This document shows, in pieces, positions 38,229-51,142 of a stretch of 64,000 nucleotides of DNA. Under the pieces are notes generated by a model that was given only the letters and a program-made list of their open reading frames with translations, searched no databases and was not told the origin of the DNA. Source of the DNA: Paramecium pentaurelia (taxonomy: Eukaryota > Ciliophora > Oligohymenophorea > Peniculida > Parameciidae); contig CAJJDO010000127.1 of the NCBI GenBank assembly GCA_905183005.1, positions 3,308 through 67,307 of the forward strand. The letters are read 5' to 3'. Made by a program: the position numbers and the translations under genes. Numbering within the stretch: the stretch's first letter is position 1; each line of letters opens with the position of its first letter.

Positions 38229-41200
38229 TCAGAATTATTTATGAATCCAAACTAGTCTTCTTAAGGAATGTAACATACAGATTAGTTTAGACTTTGAAGT
38301 TGTATTCTTATAATAATATAAGAATATACTTTTTATTTGGCACTTTCAATCATTTACAATTTAACAGATAATGCTTTTGCTCTTCTAATTGGAAACCAGG
38401 AATAATCACTAGCCATTTATTTTGCTCTAATATAATTATCAACACCATTATTAAAATTTGATTGTTTCATTCTTAAATAGCACATATAGAATAAATAATT
38501 CCAAATATTGTGTTCAACTTTAATATGATGCCAAAATCCTGTATTTTGACTTGTTTTATCAAATACTAATCTATCAATTCCACAAATGAAACATTTATGA
38601 TTTTAATCCTTCTCCTTTTATTTTTGAACTGATCTCAATTCTGAGTATGAAATAATAATGACAGCCAAAAGAACATTAATGATACATAGTTTTATGATTA
38701 TATTTATGATATTATCATAAAAGAATCTTCCATAATAATTATTGAGATTATTCATATACATTTCCTCAGCCTATTCTCCTATATTTTCCATAAACCTACC
38801 TCCAACAGATCCATCTGTTTTAAATGTCCAATCAAAAGTTACATATACACATTACCATAAATGATTGCAAAGATTTTTATTCTTATCAGTAATAAAAAAT
38901 TCAAAAAAATATACATAAGATATTAAGGCTACCCAATATTCAAATAATACAATTGTAAACCATAATCCAATAAATTTAAATTTAGCTAACCATACAGCTT
39001 TTAATATTGGTATTAATGGTTCCAAATATAGAATATGTATTAAATGAAATGCTAAAAAAAATGGATGAATTGTTATTCCAATTATATTAAAAGCTATCTA
39101 AAGAATATAGTATATGATGTCGAAATCAATGACTAAAACAATGATTGAGATAATCACCTTTATTAAACCAGAAATCATGTGTCCAATTAATGAAGAAGCT
39201 TGCCAAGCATTCCAAACAAATTACAATTTAACAGGGGCTTTGTCAATGAGATAAAAAAACAAAACCATGAAACTAAAAGTTATAAATATAAATATATTAC
39301 TTTATAGCAAGATTTAAATATGCTAATATCATTAAATAATATTTAGTATTTGTGTTATTATAATCTTCTAAGAATCTTGGTTCATTTAATCTATAATATT
39401 AAATTACATCAGGATCTTTTGGTTTATATCCTGGTGGAAATGCTAATTAAGTATAACTTAAGATTATGATTAAATTTATAAAGAATCCATTATAGAAAGC
39501 AAGTTACATCCATAATTTACCTCTTCTAGCAAGAATCTCTAAGAATTTATGGTTTTTAAAGTAATCTCTTAAAGACTCTTAATGAAGCATAAATTTATAG
39601 GCTGAATCAACAAAGTTAACGAGACTGATTATTTTAGTTTTAGTACTTGTTCTATCTGCTTGATCTAAGAATTTTTTTTTAATTTCTTATCTTAATAAAT
39701 AGAAACATGGCAATTTAGGAAAATATGTTAGGTAAAGTACATCATCTAATACAAATTCAACTTATAATGTATTTAATTTATAAAATTGAAATGCTTTGTG
39801 GATCATTTCATGCTTTTTGATTATATTCATCTTTTCTTCAACTTATCCACTAAATTATTATTTGATTTGATTTAATTATTCTAATCCATGTTTCATCAAA
39901 GATTACCCTAATCTTGAAAGTTCATTTAAAATATTATCTCTTAAAAAATCTTAGACTAATTATCCTTCATCTTCATTTTTTTTAAATTCTTCCAAATCTT
40001 CAACAACATAATTAAGTTCTGATAGGATGACATATAAAATATAAGCATTAAATCCACTTTCCATAATAAAATTAGGTTAATTTTCAAATATTAATTTAGA
40101 ATAATTGTCATCACCAAAATAATTTATCATTTAATGATATACATTAACAAAATGTTATATTAAAACTGTTTTAGGTACTATTTTCTTTAATTTCTATACA
40201 ATATAATCATCTTTAGTATTAATTTCAGCTACTACTAATAGTATAATTAAACATTAATGTTTTAATTAATTAATTTAAATATCATCTAATTATGATTTTA
40301 ATGATGAGTCATTTAAAACTTTGATAGAGAATTCAACAAATTTAGAATTAGCTACTAATGTTTAATTTGGCCTACATGCATATGCTTAAGATTTTAATGT
40401 TTTTAAACATTAAATTAATTACTCATAATTATTTTTAATATCTAAAGAACATAAATAGTTAATAGTCTATTAAACAAGATCATATGACTTTTTATTATTC
40501 TTTTAATAACGAATCAAATTTTATAATTCTTTATTATTGTCATTACACATCAATTCCATTATTTCTAAAACTAAAGTACATATTTTTTAATCCTATTCTA
40601 TTGTCAAAAGCATTTCCATTTTCTAAAAGAATTTATCACTTGAAATAGCAAGACTTAAAAAAGTTAAGGTTGTTTTCTAAACTTACTTACAAATCAAGAG
40701 TCCTTTAATTAAAATCAATAATTAAATTATGTAATCATTTTCACTTTCATTCTCTTCCCATATTAATGTTAAAATTACTTTTGTTCCTCCTAATTAATCA
40801 AGAATTTAAATTCTATTTCCATCAATTTTTATTATTTATATTAACAATTTTATTGCAAAAATAGCACTTTATTTAGATGCTTTATTTGATTTCCAAAATT
40901 ATAAAAAAGCTAAAATCTTATGGAGTATATCATCATTTGTTAGAATTAATTCTCTTTTTTCTTTATCTTACCAAAAATCATTTGTAAACATATCACTTAC
41001 ATACCAAATTGATTATGCTAATTAATCAGTTTCAGTCCATTCCTTTATTTTCGAATTATTTTCAAATAATTTCTTAAAAAATTCCCATAATTCTAAATCA
41101 TTACATCCTTAATCTGATCCATCACTTCCTTCTGTAATTTAATATTCTTCAAATTTTTCTGTTTTAAATGTCTCTCCATTTATATCACTCATCAATCCTT

Positions 41201-44200
41201 CTTAATCTGAATCTGATTCACTTTTTTCATCAGGAAGTTTCATATCAAAAGCTTTTACTAATCTATGTACTTAATATTTAGTTTAAGTATCACTATTTTT
41301 AGTTAATTAAGAATATTGTTTAAGAACACTCAAAGCATAACTTCTTATTTAAATTATATCTGTTTTGAATGAGTTTTTCTTATTTGCATATTCATTATAT
41401 GTATTTATTAAAGGTAATAATGCTTCAACAATATAATTTTTAGCAGATACTTATAAATAATCTTATTATTCAAGCCATGATGCTTCAATACTGATAATTT
41501 GTAAAAAGTAATTTTCATGAATTAATAATAACTTTTTTTTTTTCTTTGATAAAGTAAATATTATTCTGCAAATAACAAATTTAATCTAATAAAATTTTAT
41601 ACATATTACTTTTGTTATACTATCCTATAATTCTAAATCCAAATTAGTATTTCTCATTTCCTATGTCTTTTCTAAAAAATATGATGTCAAATCAGTAAAA
41701 TCTAGTACTTCAAGCATTTTAACTGATAAGGCTGCTCTATCATCATGAATTAAAACAACTTCAATTATTTTAAGGAAACTCTATCTAAATTCCTCAATAT
41801 TTGGTTAATTTGGATAGAACTTCTAAAAATTAAAATTTTCTTAAAATGGCTGAATAATATAATTGAATTAGATATACATTGATGTCTTTTGATTCACATT
41901 AAATTAAAGCCTAATAAATATCTTTGTAGAGAGATTAACACTATTTATTTCTTACAATTGATGTAAAGAGTTCTATAAATGATTAATATTTTCCATAAAG
42001 TTTGACATATTCTAATAACTAATATAAATCATTTGAATTAACTAAAGGTAATAAATTTTGATTATTTGAAAATAATTCATTTATTAATTCTATTTAACCT
42101 AAATTTACCATATTATATCTTAATAATGGTCTTGCTAATTTAATAAGTACAAATCTATAATATATAATATAAAATTACTCTTAGTTTTATTAATCATTTC
42201 TGACTGATAATCCTATTAATCTAAGACATGCTTAAAAAATTGATAGAATTTTTTCAACCAATTCTTATTGATATTATTTTTATTCATCATAATCAATTAA
42301 TTCAAAACTACATTCAAAGATATCCAAATTTACATCAATTACTGATAAACATTTAACTATTAATTAATGAACCACTTAATAACCACCACAATTTAAGAAT
42401 ATTTTTCTAACTGATTTCTCATTTGCTTCATTTTTAGATATTATTGTATATATTTCCACTAATTTCTCTAATACTTTTTCTATTGTTTCCTCATTCTTTT
42501 CATTCAATGCTATTGGAATATCTAAACGTAACCAAATTTAAGAATTCTATACATTGTTTTTTAACTTTTAAACCAATATATACATAGTTCTATAAATAAT
42601 CTATAAATTATTGGTCATTATCATTTATATTTATTTTAAGTAATTACAAAATTCAGATCTTTAATTTTAAAATCTTTCAATTAATTCTACAATATGATTT
42701 TATAAGACATGATCATTTGCAAAGTAGAATCCTTTCAATAATACTTCTATAAATGGTCTATCAATAATTCTATCAAAATGTCTAATTCTATTAATTTATA
42801 CATGATCCTTAATTCCTCTTTATTAAAACTTCTTTTAACCTGGTTTTAGAAGATCTTCTCTCAATAATCCTTATAATGAAGTCAAATATTTCTTTTTATA
42901 ATATACTGTATGATTTTATAGATTAGATTTATTATCAGCAGAATCATGTAATTATTATTTTTCAGAATGTATGAATTTCTTAGAAACAGAAGGTAAGAAT
43001 GTATTTGTGAAAAAAGCAATTGCATTATCAATCATAAAATCTAATCTCATATCCAAAAGATATTAAAATATTTTACATATCTCTATCTTTATTTCTATTT
43101 CATAATCTGAAGTATTAGTTTATGCACTAAATGTTTTATTATAAAATCTATTTAAAACTCGTTTAACATTTTGTAATTTTCTTAAGAGAGGATCTCGAAT
43201 AGTTTCAATACTATTTTTATTGATTATTTTCTTTTCTCTTTTTCTAAAAAATTTTAATGATTAAATTTAAATAATTTTTGCCAATTTCTCATTTACATTC
43301 TTTTATTTCAATTTTGAATGTGCCTTCTAATAATCAAAATCATATTCAAGTAATAATGATAATTGTTATATTAATCTTTCTAATACAAATTCAATCTCTT
43401 TAGAATCATCTATTCTATATTTTGTCATTTCATCATTCTATTTAGAAAACCATCCAAATTGTAATAACATAAATAAAATTCTCATAATTTGTAAAGTAAG
43501 TAGATTATATACTTTTAATGGTTATTATTCATTAAGATTGTTAACCATTTACTTTAAATAAGAATTCAATATCTCTTTGAATTGTATTATTACATAGTAT
43601 AAAGATTTAGTTTCTAATTCTACCTTATCAAAAATTCCATCTTCATCCTCATAAAACATATTATCAAAAAATGTTTAACTATTATTAATATTCACTCTAA
43701 TAAGAGTTGGTTTTACTTGAGAAATTAAAGGATCCCTATCTAAGTAAATGTTTTTACAAAGAGCAATTAAATGTGCTCTTAATTCTGGATCAATTATATT
43801 ATTATTTAATAAAGGAACAAGTGAATTATCACTAAATTGATCTCCAAAATATTTAATTGAATCATAATTTCTTTATAAACATAATTAAGAATATAAAAAG
43901 AATTGTGCCTTTAAGAAATTAAGTTCTTCTTAAAAATGAGGATTTGAATTTTTATGAGTATTTTCAAAATATGCTTCAAATCTAATTGAAACAGGTCCCA
44001 TTTTACCATTACAAGTAACAATAATATTCTTTTCTTCATCTACTATACATTTCATTAATGTAATATTCTTCTTTTTATTAATTAATGTTTTAAAAATCAT
44101 TTCTTAATTTGCAAATATTGCTTCTACTCCAAATGAACAACATGTAGCTAATAAATGTAAAATTTCTGTTTTTTGACTAAAAGGGATTTCAGTTTTAGCA

Positions 44201-46287
44201 TTAGAATTTAAAGAGACTTTTTCTGTCAACCATTCAAGAATGAATATATTTTTATTAGGTTTTTTGGATGAAACTAATATTAATTAAATAAATATATATA
44301 TTACTTTTTCTAATTTTAGAAAGATCTTCTAGAAAAAATCTATTTTTACAAACAAGATTAATTAAAATTGTTATAAATTCAGGATATAGTATTATATGTT
44401 TATGAAGTATAGGTAGAAATTAAAACAAACAATTCTAATTTTCAATATTGTCTTTACAAATCTATTAATATATATTAATAATTATATACAATGTTAATAG
44501 TTTCAATTAATTATACTTAGAGAATTTTAAGTTATAAAGTATAATAATACATAATTCTTCCTTCATCTCTATCAGCTCTACTTATTGTTTTTGTAATCTA
44601 ATAGAATTTTTCTTCTTTTTCAAAATAATCTTTATCATTTTAAGAAATTTAATCAACCAATTCTGGTTTAAGCATTTAAAACAATAAACAAATAAGAGGG
44701 AATAATGGTTCTTATCTGAATGACTATAATAAATTAAATTTTAATAATTACATCTTATCTAATAAATGAGATTTGATTATATTTTTGATTAGGTGATAAA
44801 TTAGAAATTAATTTATTCATTAAAAAATCACTAACATAAATTAATATTTGCTTAACTTTTTAATATATGAAATAAAATTAAATTTTTAATCTAATCTCAC
44901 CTTCCTTATTTTTAATATCATATTCAGAACATTTTATTTCTTAATCATTAATATCTTATAATAATTCTATAGCTTCTATAAATATCTTAACAGAATATTA
45001 AAGTAATTTAGTTTCAGTATCTTCATATTCTCCTATCTTTCTTAATCTTAAGATATTTATATTTCTATTTTCTTATTTATTTTTTTAATCTTCCAAATAA
45101 ATACCAGATTGATAATGTTATATTTTAAAATAAGAATCCTTTTTTAATACTTTTTAACCTTCATCAATAGGTATTAAAATAAATAATGAGTGTTTACTTA
45201 ATTAATTTGTTAAAATAGGATCACCATTCAATAATTCTAAATATCTAGAAGATTGATTATGTTTAAATCTAACTAATTAATAAAATTAAATTTATCCTCC
45301 CTATCCATTTGTTTTTTCTATTTTCCAATATGAACTACTTTATAATTTCTAAATTCTCTTCATACCTATTCTTTCAATTACATCATCAAATGTTACTTTA
45401 AGATCTTCATAGATTATTTTAGTAAGAGTTAATGAAGTTAATTAATTTTATAATCTTTATATTTAGTATTCAGCTATTTCATGAAATGTATCATATGGTT
45501 ATTTGGCATTTAAAAATAACTTAAATAATATTATAAATGGTGTACATTTGTTTCACTTAGATTTATTGCGATCAAATCTCCTGCATATAATAAATCCTCA
45601 TTTTCCTATAAACTACTATATAAGTTCATTTTTAAATAAGTTGGATTATTTTATGTTGAGGATACTTAGTCTGCTTAATCTTTAGAAATTAATCTTAAAT
45701 AACATTTTCTATTTTATATTGATTTTGCAGCACATAGAGTTACAGTCTCTTAATCTAAAATGCAAGAGATCTATTTCTGATATTAATAAACTGGTTGAAA
45801 ATGTAATACTGTGTAGTCAGATGGAAATTCAACTAATTAAACTGATTCTTGATTAATCATAACAAATCGAAGAGAGTCTTTGTGAATCAAATGAAAAGTC
45901 GATGTTCCAAAAAGTAATGAAGTGTCCTGTAGTTTTTGGAAACATGAAATATTGGCCATCATCTCTTCATCAAGATTGTTTTCATAAGATTTTATAGTCT
46001 ATTGTCTAGATTAAATTGTGGATTCTATCATGCTCAATTACACTACCCTTTTTATTGATTTCTTTGTCAATGTCATTTTTAACTAGCTCTACTAATTTAC
46101 CAACCCAAAAATGATTGAGAACAGGTATTATCATAAAAATGCATTTATCAAAGTTTAGAATCTCATTTTGATGAGTGACCTTATGAACCAATAAATTATC
46201 ATTAAGTTAATCAGTTGAAAGGTAGGACTCATTTTCACTGCATAAAGACAACGAAATCTGACATCCATATGTAATCTTTTTTAGCAT
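38229..46287 (-). CDS. Inositol 1,4,5-trisphosphate receptor-type calcium release channel
   Basis: Tetrameric Ca2+ release channel of internal stores. ATG 46287 (MLKKITYGCQISLSLCSENE) begins the ligand-binding suppressor/MIR region; YAGDLIAINLSETN is a MIR repeat. The middle 1500 residues or so are helical RIH-type repeats. Then six hydrophobic segments lead to the pore, and the hallmark C-terminal zinc motif CFICGIDRLVFDK with HHIKVEHNIWNYLFYM. Introns of 22, 26 and 23 nt were needed near 46020, 45530 and 38310. The reading was spot-checked, not traced throughout, so about 2650 residues is an estimate. The pore filter reads TDGSVGGRF rather than GGGVGD. Paramecium is known to have a family of such channels. 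The C-terminal 40 residues depend on the last intron. Confidence 0.88.
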
Positions 46288-46985
46288 TATTTATAATTAT
46301 TGATGGATTAAAATTATTGTAATTAGAAATACTATCTATTGCTACAATCATCATGAAAAAGATCTCAAATTATTTTATGCAATTTAACTGCCAAAAAATG
46401 TTAGAGAATATGGTTAATCTGTTTTTTGGATTCAAAACTTAAATCAATTCGTTAATTACACTGATACTAAAATAAGAACTGTAATTCATTAGATAAAGTG
46501 AAATTCTAGATAAAACTTGTTTTTAATACTTGAAATATCAAGATGTTAAAAATTTAAATGAAATTTCTGAAAAGAATATTTATGCTTTATCTTTTATTCT
46601 ATTTTTTATTCAATAAAAACATATAATAATTGATACATTTATCAAAAATAATAACTAGGAATACTTAAAAAACATCAGAAGAATAATTATTAAAGATTAA
46701 ACTATAATTTAAGTGACTCTTCATATAATATAACAAATTCCTCTTTGATTATAATATTAATAAACTCTAATGATGTTCAAAAACATCGATTGACTAATTG
46801 AAATATCTAAATGTTTCTATAATCCTTAATTTTTTTTTGATTAGAATTGAATTTGTCAAATGAAAAAATACAGAACTCTTTTATTAACAAATAAATTTAT
46901 TGTGCTATTGTGTTACTTTTATATAGATTGTTCTATATTTTTAAAGAGAAAACCACACTTCGAGTATTTATTGCATTAAATTACT
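46288..46985. other. Intergenic region
   Basis: About 700 bp of AT-rich DNA between the divergent starts of the calcium channel and the HTH-like gene. I see no gene or defined element; both promoters should lie here. Confidence 0.5.
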
Positions 46986-47516
46986 ATGTATACTAAAGAC
47001 TTCTAAGATATTGACTCAAAACGTGTTAAGGAAAGACTTGTAGAAAGTGCCTATGATAAAGTTTAAATTTGGAGGAAAATTTTCGTTGAAGGTTTGATCA
47101 ATGAAAAAGGAGAAAAGCAATATTATACTTTAAATGAGGCTGCTAATTTTGTTGGCATTCCTAAAAAGACTTTAGAAGATTATACTTAAATCTTTCATAA
47201 AGTTGGATTAATTGCATCTCTTTTTGATTTTTAAGGAAAGAAGATGGGATTTTTGAGGCACTTTATAAGAAAAAACAAATCGAAAATAAGAAAAGCTTTA
47301 ATAGCTGAAAGATTAACATAATATGAAAGGAAACGTGAAAAATTACTTTAAAAAAAACAAGCATAGTGTTCAAACTTTCTTGAAGAATTTTCATCAACAA
47401 AAGATACAGAATCAATTTTTGAAAAGATTTCAGATAATAATATATATAATTTTGAGTCAGAGGAATTAGATGTTTACTAAGAAAGTCGTGTCTTTTTGCC
47501 ATTATTAAAATTTTGA
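46986..47516 (+). CDS. Small protein with helix-turn-helix-like segment
   Basis: ATG 46986 to TGA 47514-47516, uninterrupted, gives 176 residues. An N-terminal helix (VESAYDKVQIWRKIFVEG) is followed by YYTLNEAANFVGIPKKTLED, which has the spacing of a helix-turn-helix (AA..VGIPKKTL). After that comes a Lys/Arg-rich helix (KKMGFLRHFIRKNKSKIRKA) and an acidic tail. DNA binding and nuclear location are reasonable inferences from the HTH-like pattern and basic region. I recall similar sequences in ciliates but cannot name the family. In-frame TAA/TAG occur several times. The start is the first ATG after the 700-bp intergenic region. Confidence 0.7.
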
Positions 47517-47730
47517 TTTAGTTGTTAATTGTATATTTCTAAATGTAATTAAAGTAGCTTAATTTTTGTATTCCAAAGTAAGCCTTGAAGTAATGGTTTC
47601 TATTGTATATAAATCATTTGAATAATTCTTTCTGTTAATTTGCTTCATATAATTATAAAAATATAAACACAAACTATTGATATTTTTATATTAATAATAA
47701 ACTTGAAGTAATTTTAATTTAAATAACTTA

Positions 47731-48782
47731 ATGTAATTCTTAGACATCACAAATTTAGAAAAGAACCTTTAAAATTAAAAAGGCAAGAATGTTATTTAGG
47801 TTCCTAAGAGTCCAAAGAAAAAGAGTTAGTTAAATTACTTGGATATGAGTGATTTCAAGTTTGATTGGATTTGTTTAGATGAAGAAGAATTTGAAATTAT
47901 GAACTAAGAAAATCCTAAAAGTTATAGCTTTACAATATAAGATTAATTTATATGGTTTTAAAATTAACATACACACTTTTCTTATCCATTAAAGGTTGAA
48001 CATAAAAATGTAAAATTTTACTTAAAATTTAATAGTTTACTGAATCTTTAAAGAGACATAAAATAGATGAATATAAAAGACATAGCTTATTATGTTGGAT
48101 GGGTTATGTAATGGGAGGTTATGAGAGTGCTTCAAATGAAACATATTTTTTGGCAATCTCAATTTTGGATAAATTCCTTTAATAGTATCCTTATGTTCTA
48201 ACCAATTAAGAACTATTAGCTATTGGTGTTTGCTGTTTGGGTCTTGCCTCAAAACATAAAGATGTTTTTCCTTTAACTTCACAATAATTAATTTAATTAA
48301 GTAGTGATAAAATGGATGAAATTATATTGACAAAATGTTAATTTACAATTTTAGACACACTTCAATTTTAAGTTGAAATCCCTAATTACTTTTAGATATT
48401 TGATTATATAATGAGAGATTTAGAATACAGATATTATAAATATATATCATCAGACATAGTATAGAACTCATTAGTTAGTATGAAATTAAAGGTGATCTAT
48501 AAGTGTAGTTTACATTTATTAAGATTTGTTTCTTAATATTATGATTCTACAATATTTTATTAAGGTGCTATATCCTATGGTTCTATATTTTATACAATAA
48601 AACGTATGGAATTATTGAAATTTGTTATTCCTACAGATTTGATTAAAGTACTTTAATAAATACAAACAGATTAAGAGATTAATAATACAGAAATTGTATT
48701 AAAATACATATATAGATTATGTTAAAATGGAATGTCTGAAAAACAATAAGAATTTTTTAGATAAACCCTTTTTCAGTATTGA
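47731..48782 (+). CDS. Cyclin
   Basis: Regulatory subunit of a cyclin-dependent kinase. The start ATG at 47731 and a 26-nt intron near 48010 join a 90-residue N-terminus to a cyclin box: RHKIDEYKRHSLLCWMGYVM, then SNETYFLAISILDKFLQQ and ELLAIGVCCLGLASKHKDV, with the Arg/Asp/Leu, Lys and Glu-type positions of an A/B-type cyclin fold; a second five-helix fold follows. With the TGA at 48780-48782 the protein has 341 residues and leaves 40 bp to the convergent gene. Alternatively a 33-nt GTATTG...CTTTAG intron removes that TGA and extends the frame to 48896, overlapping the neighbour. No clear destruction box was seen. Confidence 0.8.
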
Positions 48783-48822
48783 ATTTTAATTAATGTTATT
48801 GTCTTTAGAAATAGAATAAGTA

Positions 48823-49956
48823 TCAATAATTACATTGTCTTCTTCTTACTTTCAGCAAGTAATCTAATTAAGAGATATTACGATATGGATTAGTGAGACT
48901 CGCAATTGAGTTTTTTTTCGATTCATTAAGTGGTTTTTGCAATTCCTTTACTTATTATCTAATTTAAGATTTTAATTAGTTATCTATTGATTTATTGTTA
49001 TTGATTGTAAATTTTGACGGACTCAATTAAGGGAGAATAGATCGATTTACTGGAACATAAGTACGATTAAAATGTTTCTTCTTTAAAATCTTTGAAGATG
49101 TATTACTGGGTTATGTAGGTAATGTTTTTATAGGTAATTGTATTTCTGACACCACTTTGAGATTTTTAATTGGTATAAGTAATAATTTATCATTGATTGT
49201 TTATTGTCTTTTCATAAATACAGTATGTCTCATTTATGTTTTTGAATGTGTTTCTTTTCTTTATGGAACCTAAAAAGCTACTTATTTATGTTAATTAAGC
49301 ATATCTTTTGATAATCGAGTATCACAAGAATTACAACGTTTTCTAAATAAGATTGTCTTAGAAGATAATTTATTTTTTATTAGAATCATTCTTCTTGCAA
49401 TCTTTTATGCTTAAAGAAATTATTGTAATATTTACAAAATCGAAAAGCATCATCTGCAAAATCTCTTTTTTTCTTTAATTAATGTGCTTATTCTACTTAA
49501 CGATGACAAGTTGCACCTTTATACATTAGATGTATTATTTTAGTATTATCATGTCCACAATCAGAACAACAACAACTTCTTCTTCTTATTTTTTATATGT
49601 TCCTACTCTACATTCTCTTTCCTTCCCTACTTCCAAAGCGTAAATGCTTAATCTTAGCATCTGACATTTTTGGTTTTATCAATTCAAAAGAGAGAGTTCT
49701 TTATGTCTTCTTTAAAGGATGAGCCCTAGTACTGTAGTTGGCAGTATTCTCAACTTTCCGATTGACAATAAAATTATATAAATTGGCTGAACTTTCCTCA
49801 TAATCCATACTGGGTAACCCTTAAATGTCTTTCTCTAATTAGCATAGTTTCAACAATCTTACTTAATTCCTTCATCATTTTTTTAGCACTTTTAAACAAG
49901 ATCTCTTGCTTTAGTATTCCTTCTAATTTTTTTTCAGGATGTGAATTAATTTTCAT
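48823..49956 (-). CDS. Basic protein with two Cys-pair (zinc-like) motifs
   Basis: ATG 49956 to TGA 48823-48825, minus introns of 28 and 26 nt, gives 359 residues. Both introns are required to keep the frame. Features: a helical N-terminus, SREGKRMQSRN, then RRRSCCCSDCGHDNTKII with GATCHRQ, an Arg/Lys-rich helix (FSQKIARRMILIKNK), and RKRCNSCDTRLSKDM. The CxxC pairs plus His suggest one or two zinc ribbons, and the high Lys/Arg content suggests nucleic-acid binding. The arrangement faintly recalls Rpr2/Rpp21 RNase P proteins, but I would not assign that. Asn/Ser/Lys-rich, probably disordered C-terminus. Confidence 0.68.
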
Positions 49957-50622
49957 GACAGAAATAAACAAATAAGTAATATATGATAAAAATAATCCTT
50001 ATATAACTTAGAACATATTAAATAAAGTCTAACTTATCTAAATCTATCTTAAATTTCTTAACATTCAAATAAACTATTTTTCTAATATTATTATATTAAT
50101 AAAAAAATGAATCCACTTTCTCTTCTTCATCTAACAATATCTATACATATTTTAATAATTATACATAAGGGAACCATTAATAAATATGTTGTATAAAGTA
50201 TATAATCTTATATATTTTATTTCTTTTTTTCTAATTGCTTAATTCCTTTAAGATAGTATAATAAGTTTTATAACATCAATAAAATAATTTTTAACAATCA
50301 TAAATTTTAAATTAAATTGGATGTTTGAGGTATATAAATTATGGGTTTTCTACCTTTTTTTAAAGATCTTTTTTTACAACATTCATTCTTGATCTTTAAA
50401 AGTAATAATATGATATTATCTATGAATTCCACTTTTTACAATTTATAATCCATAAATAATTATATGTTATACAAATAAAGTTTTGATCATAAAATAACAG
50501 TCCTTTTTAAATTAATGAGTAGATTAATACCTTAATAGTCTAATCTTAATCTTTAATGATGTTAGATTTATGAATTAGATTATATGAGTTTGATATAAGT
50601 ATATGTATATTTATTAAAAAAT
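49957..50622. other. Intergenic region
   Basis: About 670 bp of AT-rich DNA, upstream of the Cys-pair gene and downstream of the HMG-box gene. No supported feature. Confidence 0.45.
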
Positions 50623-50932
50623 TCATTAATTGCAATAATAGTACTTAGTATCTTAATCGAAGCTGTTCCATTCATTGCAAATTTATTTCATAACTTCAGA
50701 CAAAACAAATGGTTTTCTTGGAACTATATATTATTTTGATATAAATCTAAGTGCAAATCTCTCAAATCCATTTTATGGTTATTTTAAAATTTACCATGCT
50801 TCTTCTAAATCATAGTATTATAAGCATACCTTTAGATGTATTTAATTCAATCTTTGGATAACATGCCACTTTAAATTCAGTTTATAAGAAAGCTCTTTTA
50901 AAAAGAGATTGTTTTTAAACGTTGACGGACAT
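50623..50932 (-). CDS. Minimal HMG-box protein
   Basis: ATG 50932 (MSVNVQKQSLFKRAF) to TGA 50623-50625, minus one 25-nt intron, gives 94 residues. The C-terminal 60 residues read as an HMG box: PQNGFERFALRFISKQYIVP, then FVLSEVMKQICNEWNSFDQD and KYYY, matching the PKNxFxxF, EISK, EWNxL and KxxYY positions. HMG boxes bend DNA; the protein is nearly all box, like small chromatin HMG proteins. The spliced frame works only if the GTATGC...GATTTAG intron is removed. It is easily missed because the exons are 62 and 223 nt and hold several TAA codons. The similarity is clear but not perfect. Confidence 0.68.
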
Positions 50933-51142
50933 AGATATATATGAATTTTTTAAATATAAAATTAATCATTTCCCTCCTTTAGAATTTAAATTTTATAATG
51001 TGGGATTTAATTTAATTGAAAATATATATATTTCTAATATATAATAAAGGTATAAAATTTAAATGAAATTAAAGGATTTAAAATAATAAAGTAAATATAT
51101 AATTAATATATATAAATACTTCAAAAATATTAATTATTTATA

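Noticed and set aside
45503..45685. A 60-codon plus-strand frame
   Set aside because: It is antisense to the MIR region of the calcium channel gene.
45985..46000. A homopolymer frameshift in the N-terminal part of the calcium channel
   Set aside because: A 22-nt segment slightly upstream (GTAGTG...GATAG, about 46030) has proper intron ends, and its removal restores the MIR-region frame, so no sequence error is needed.
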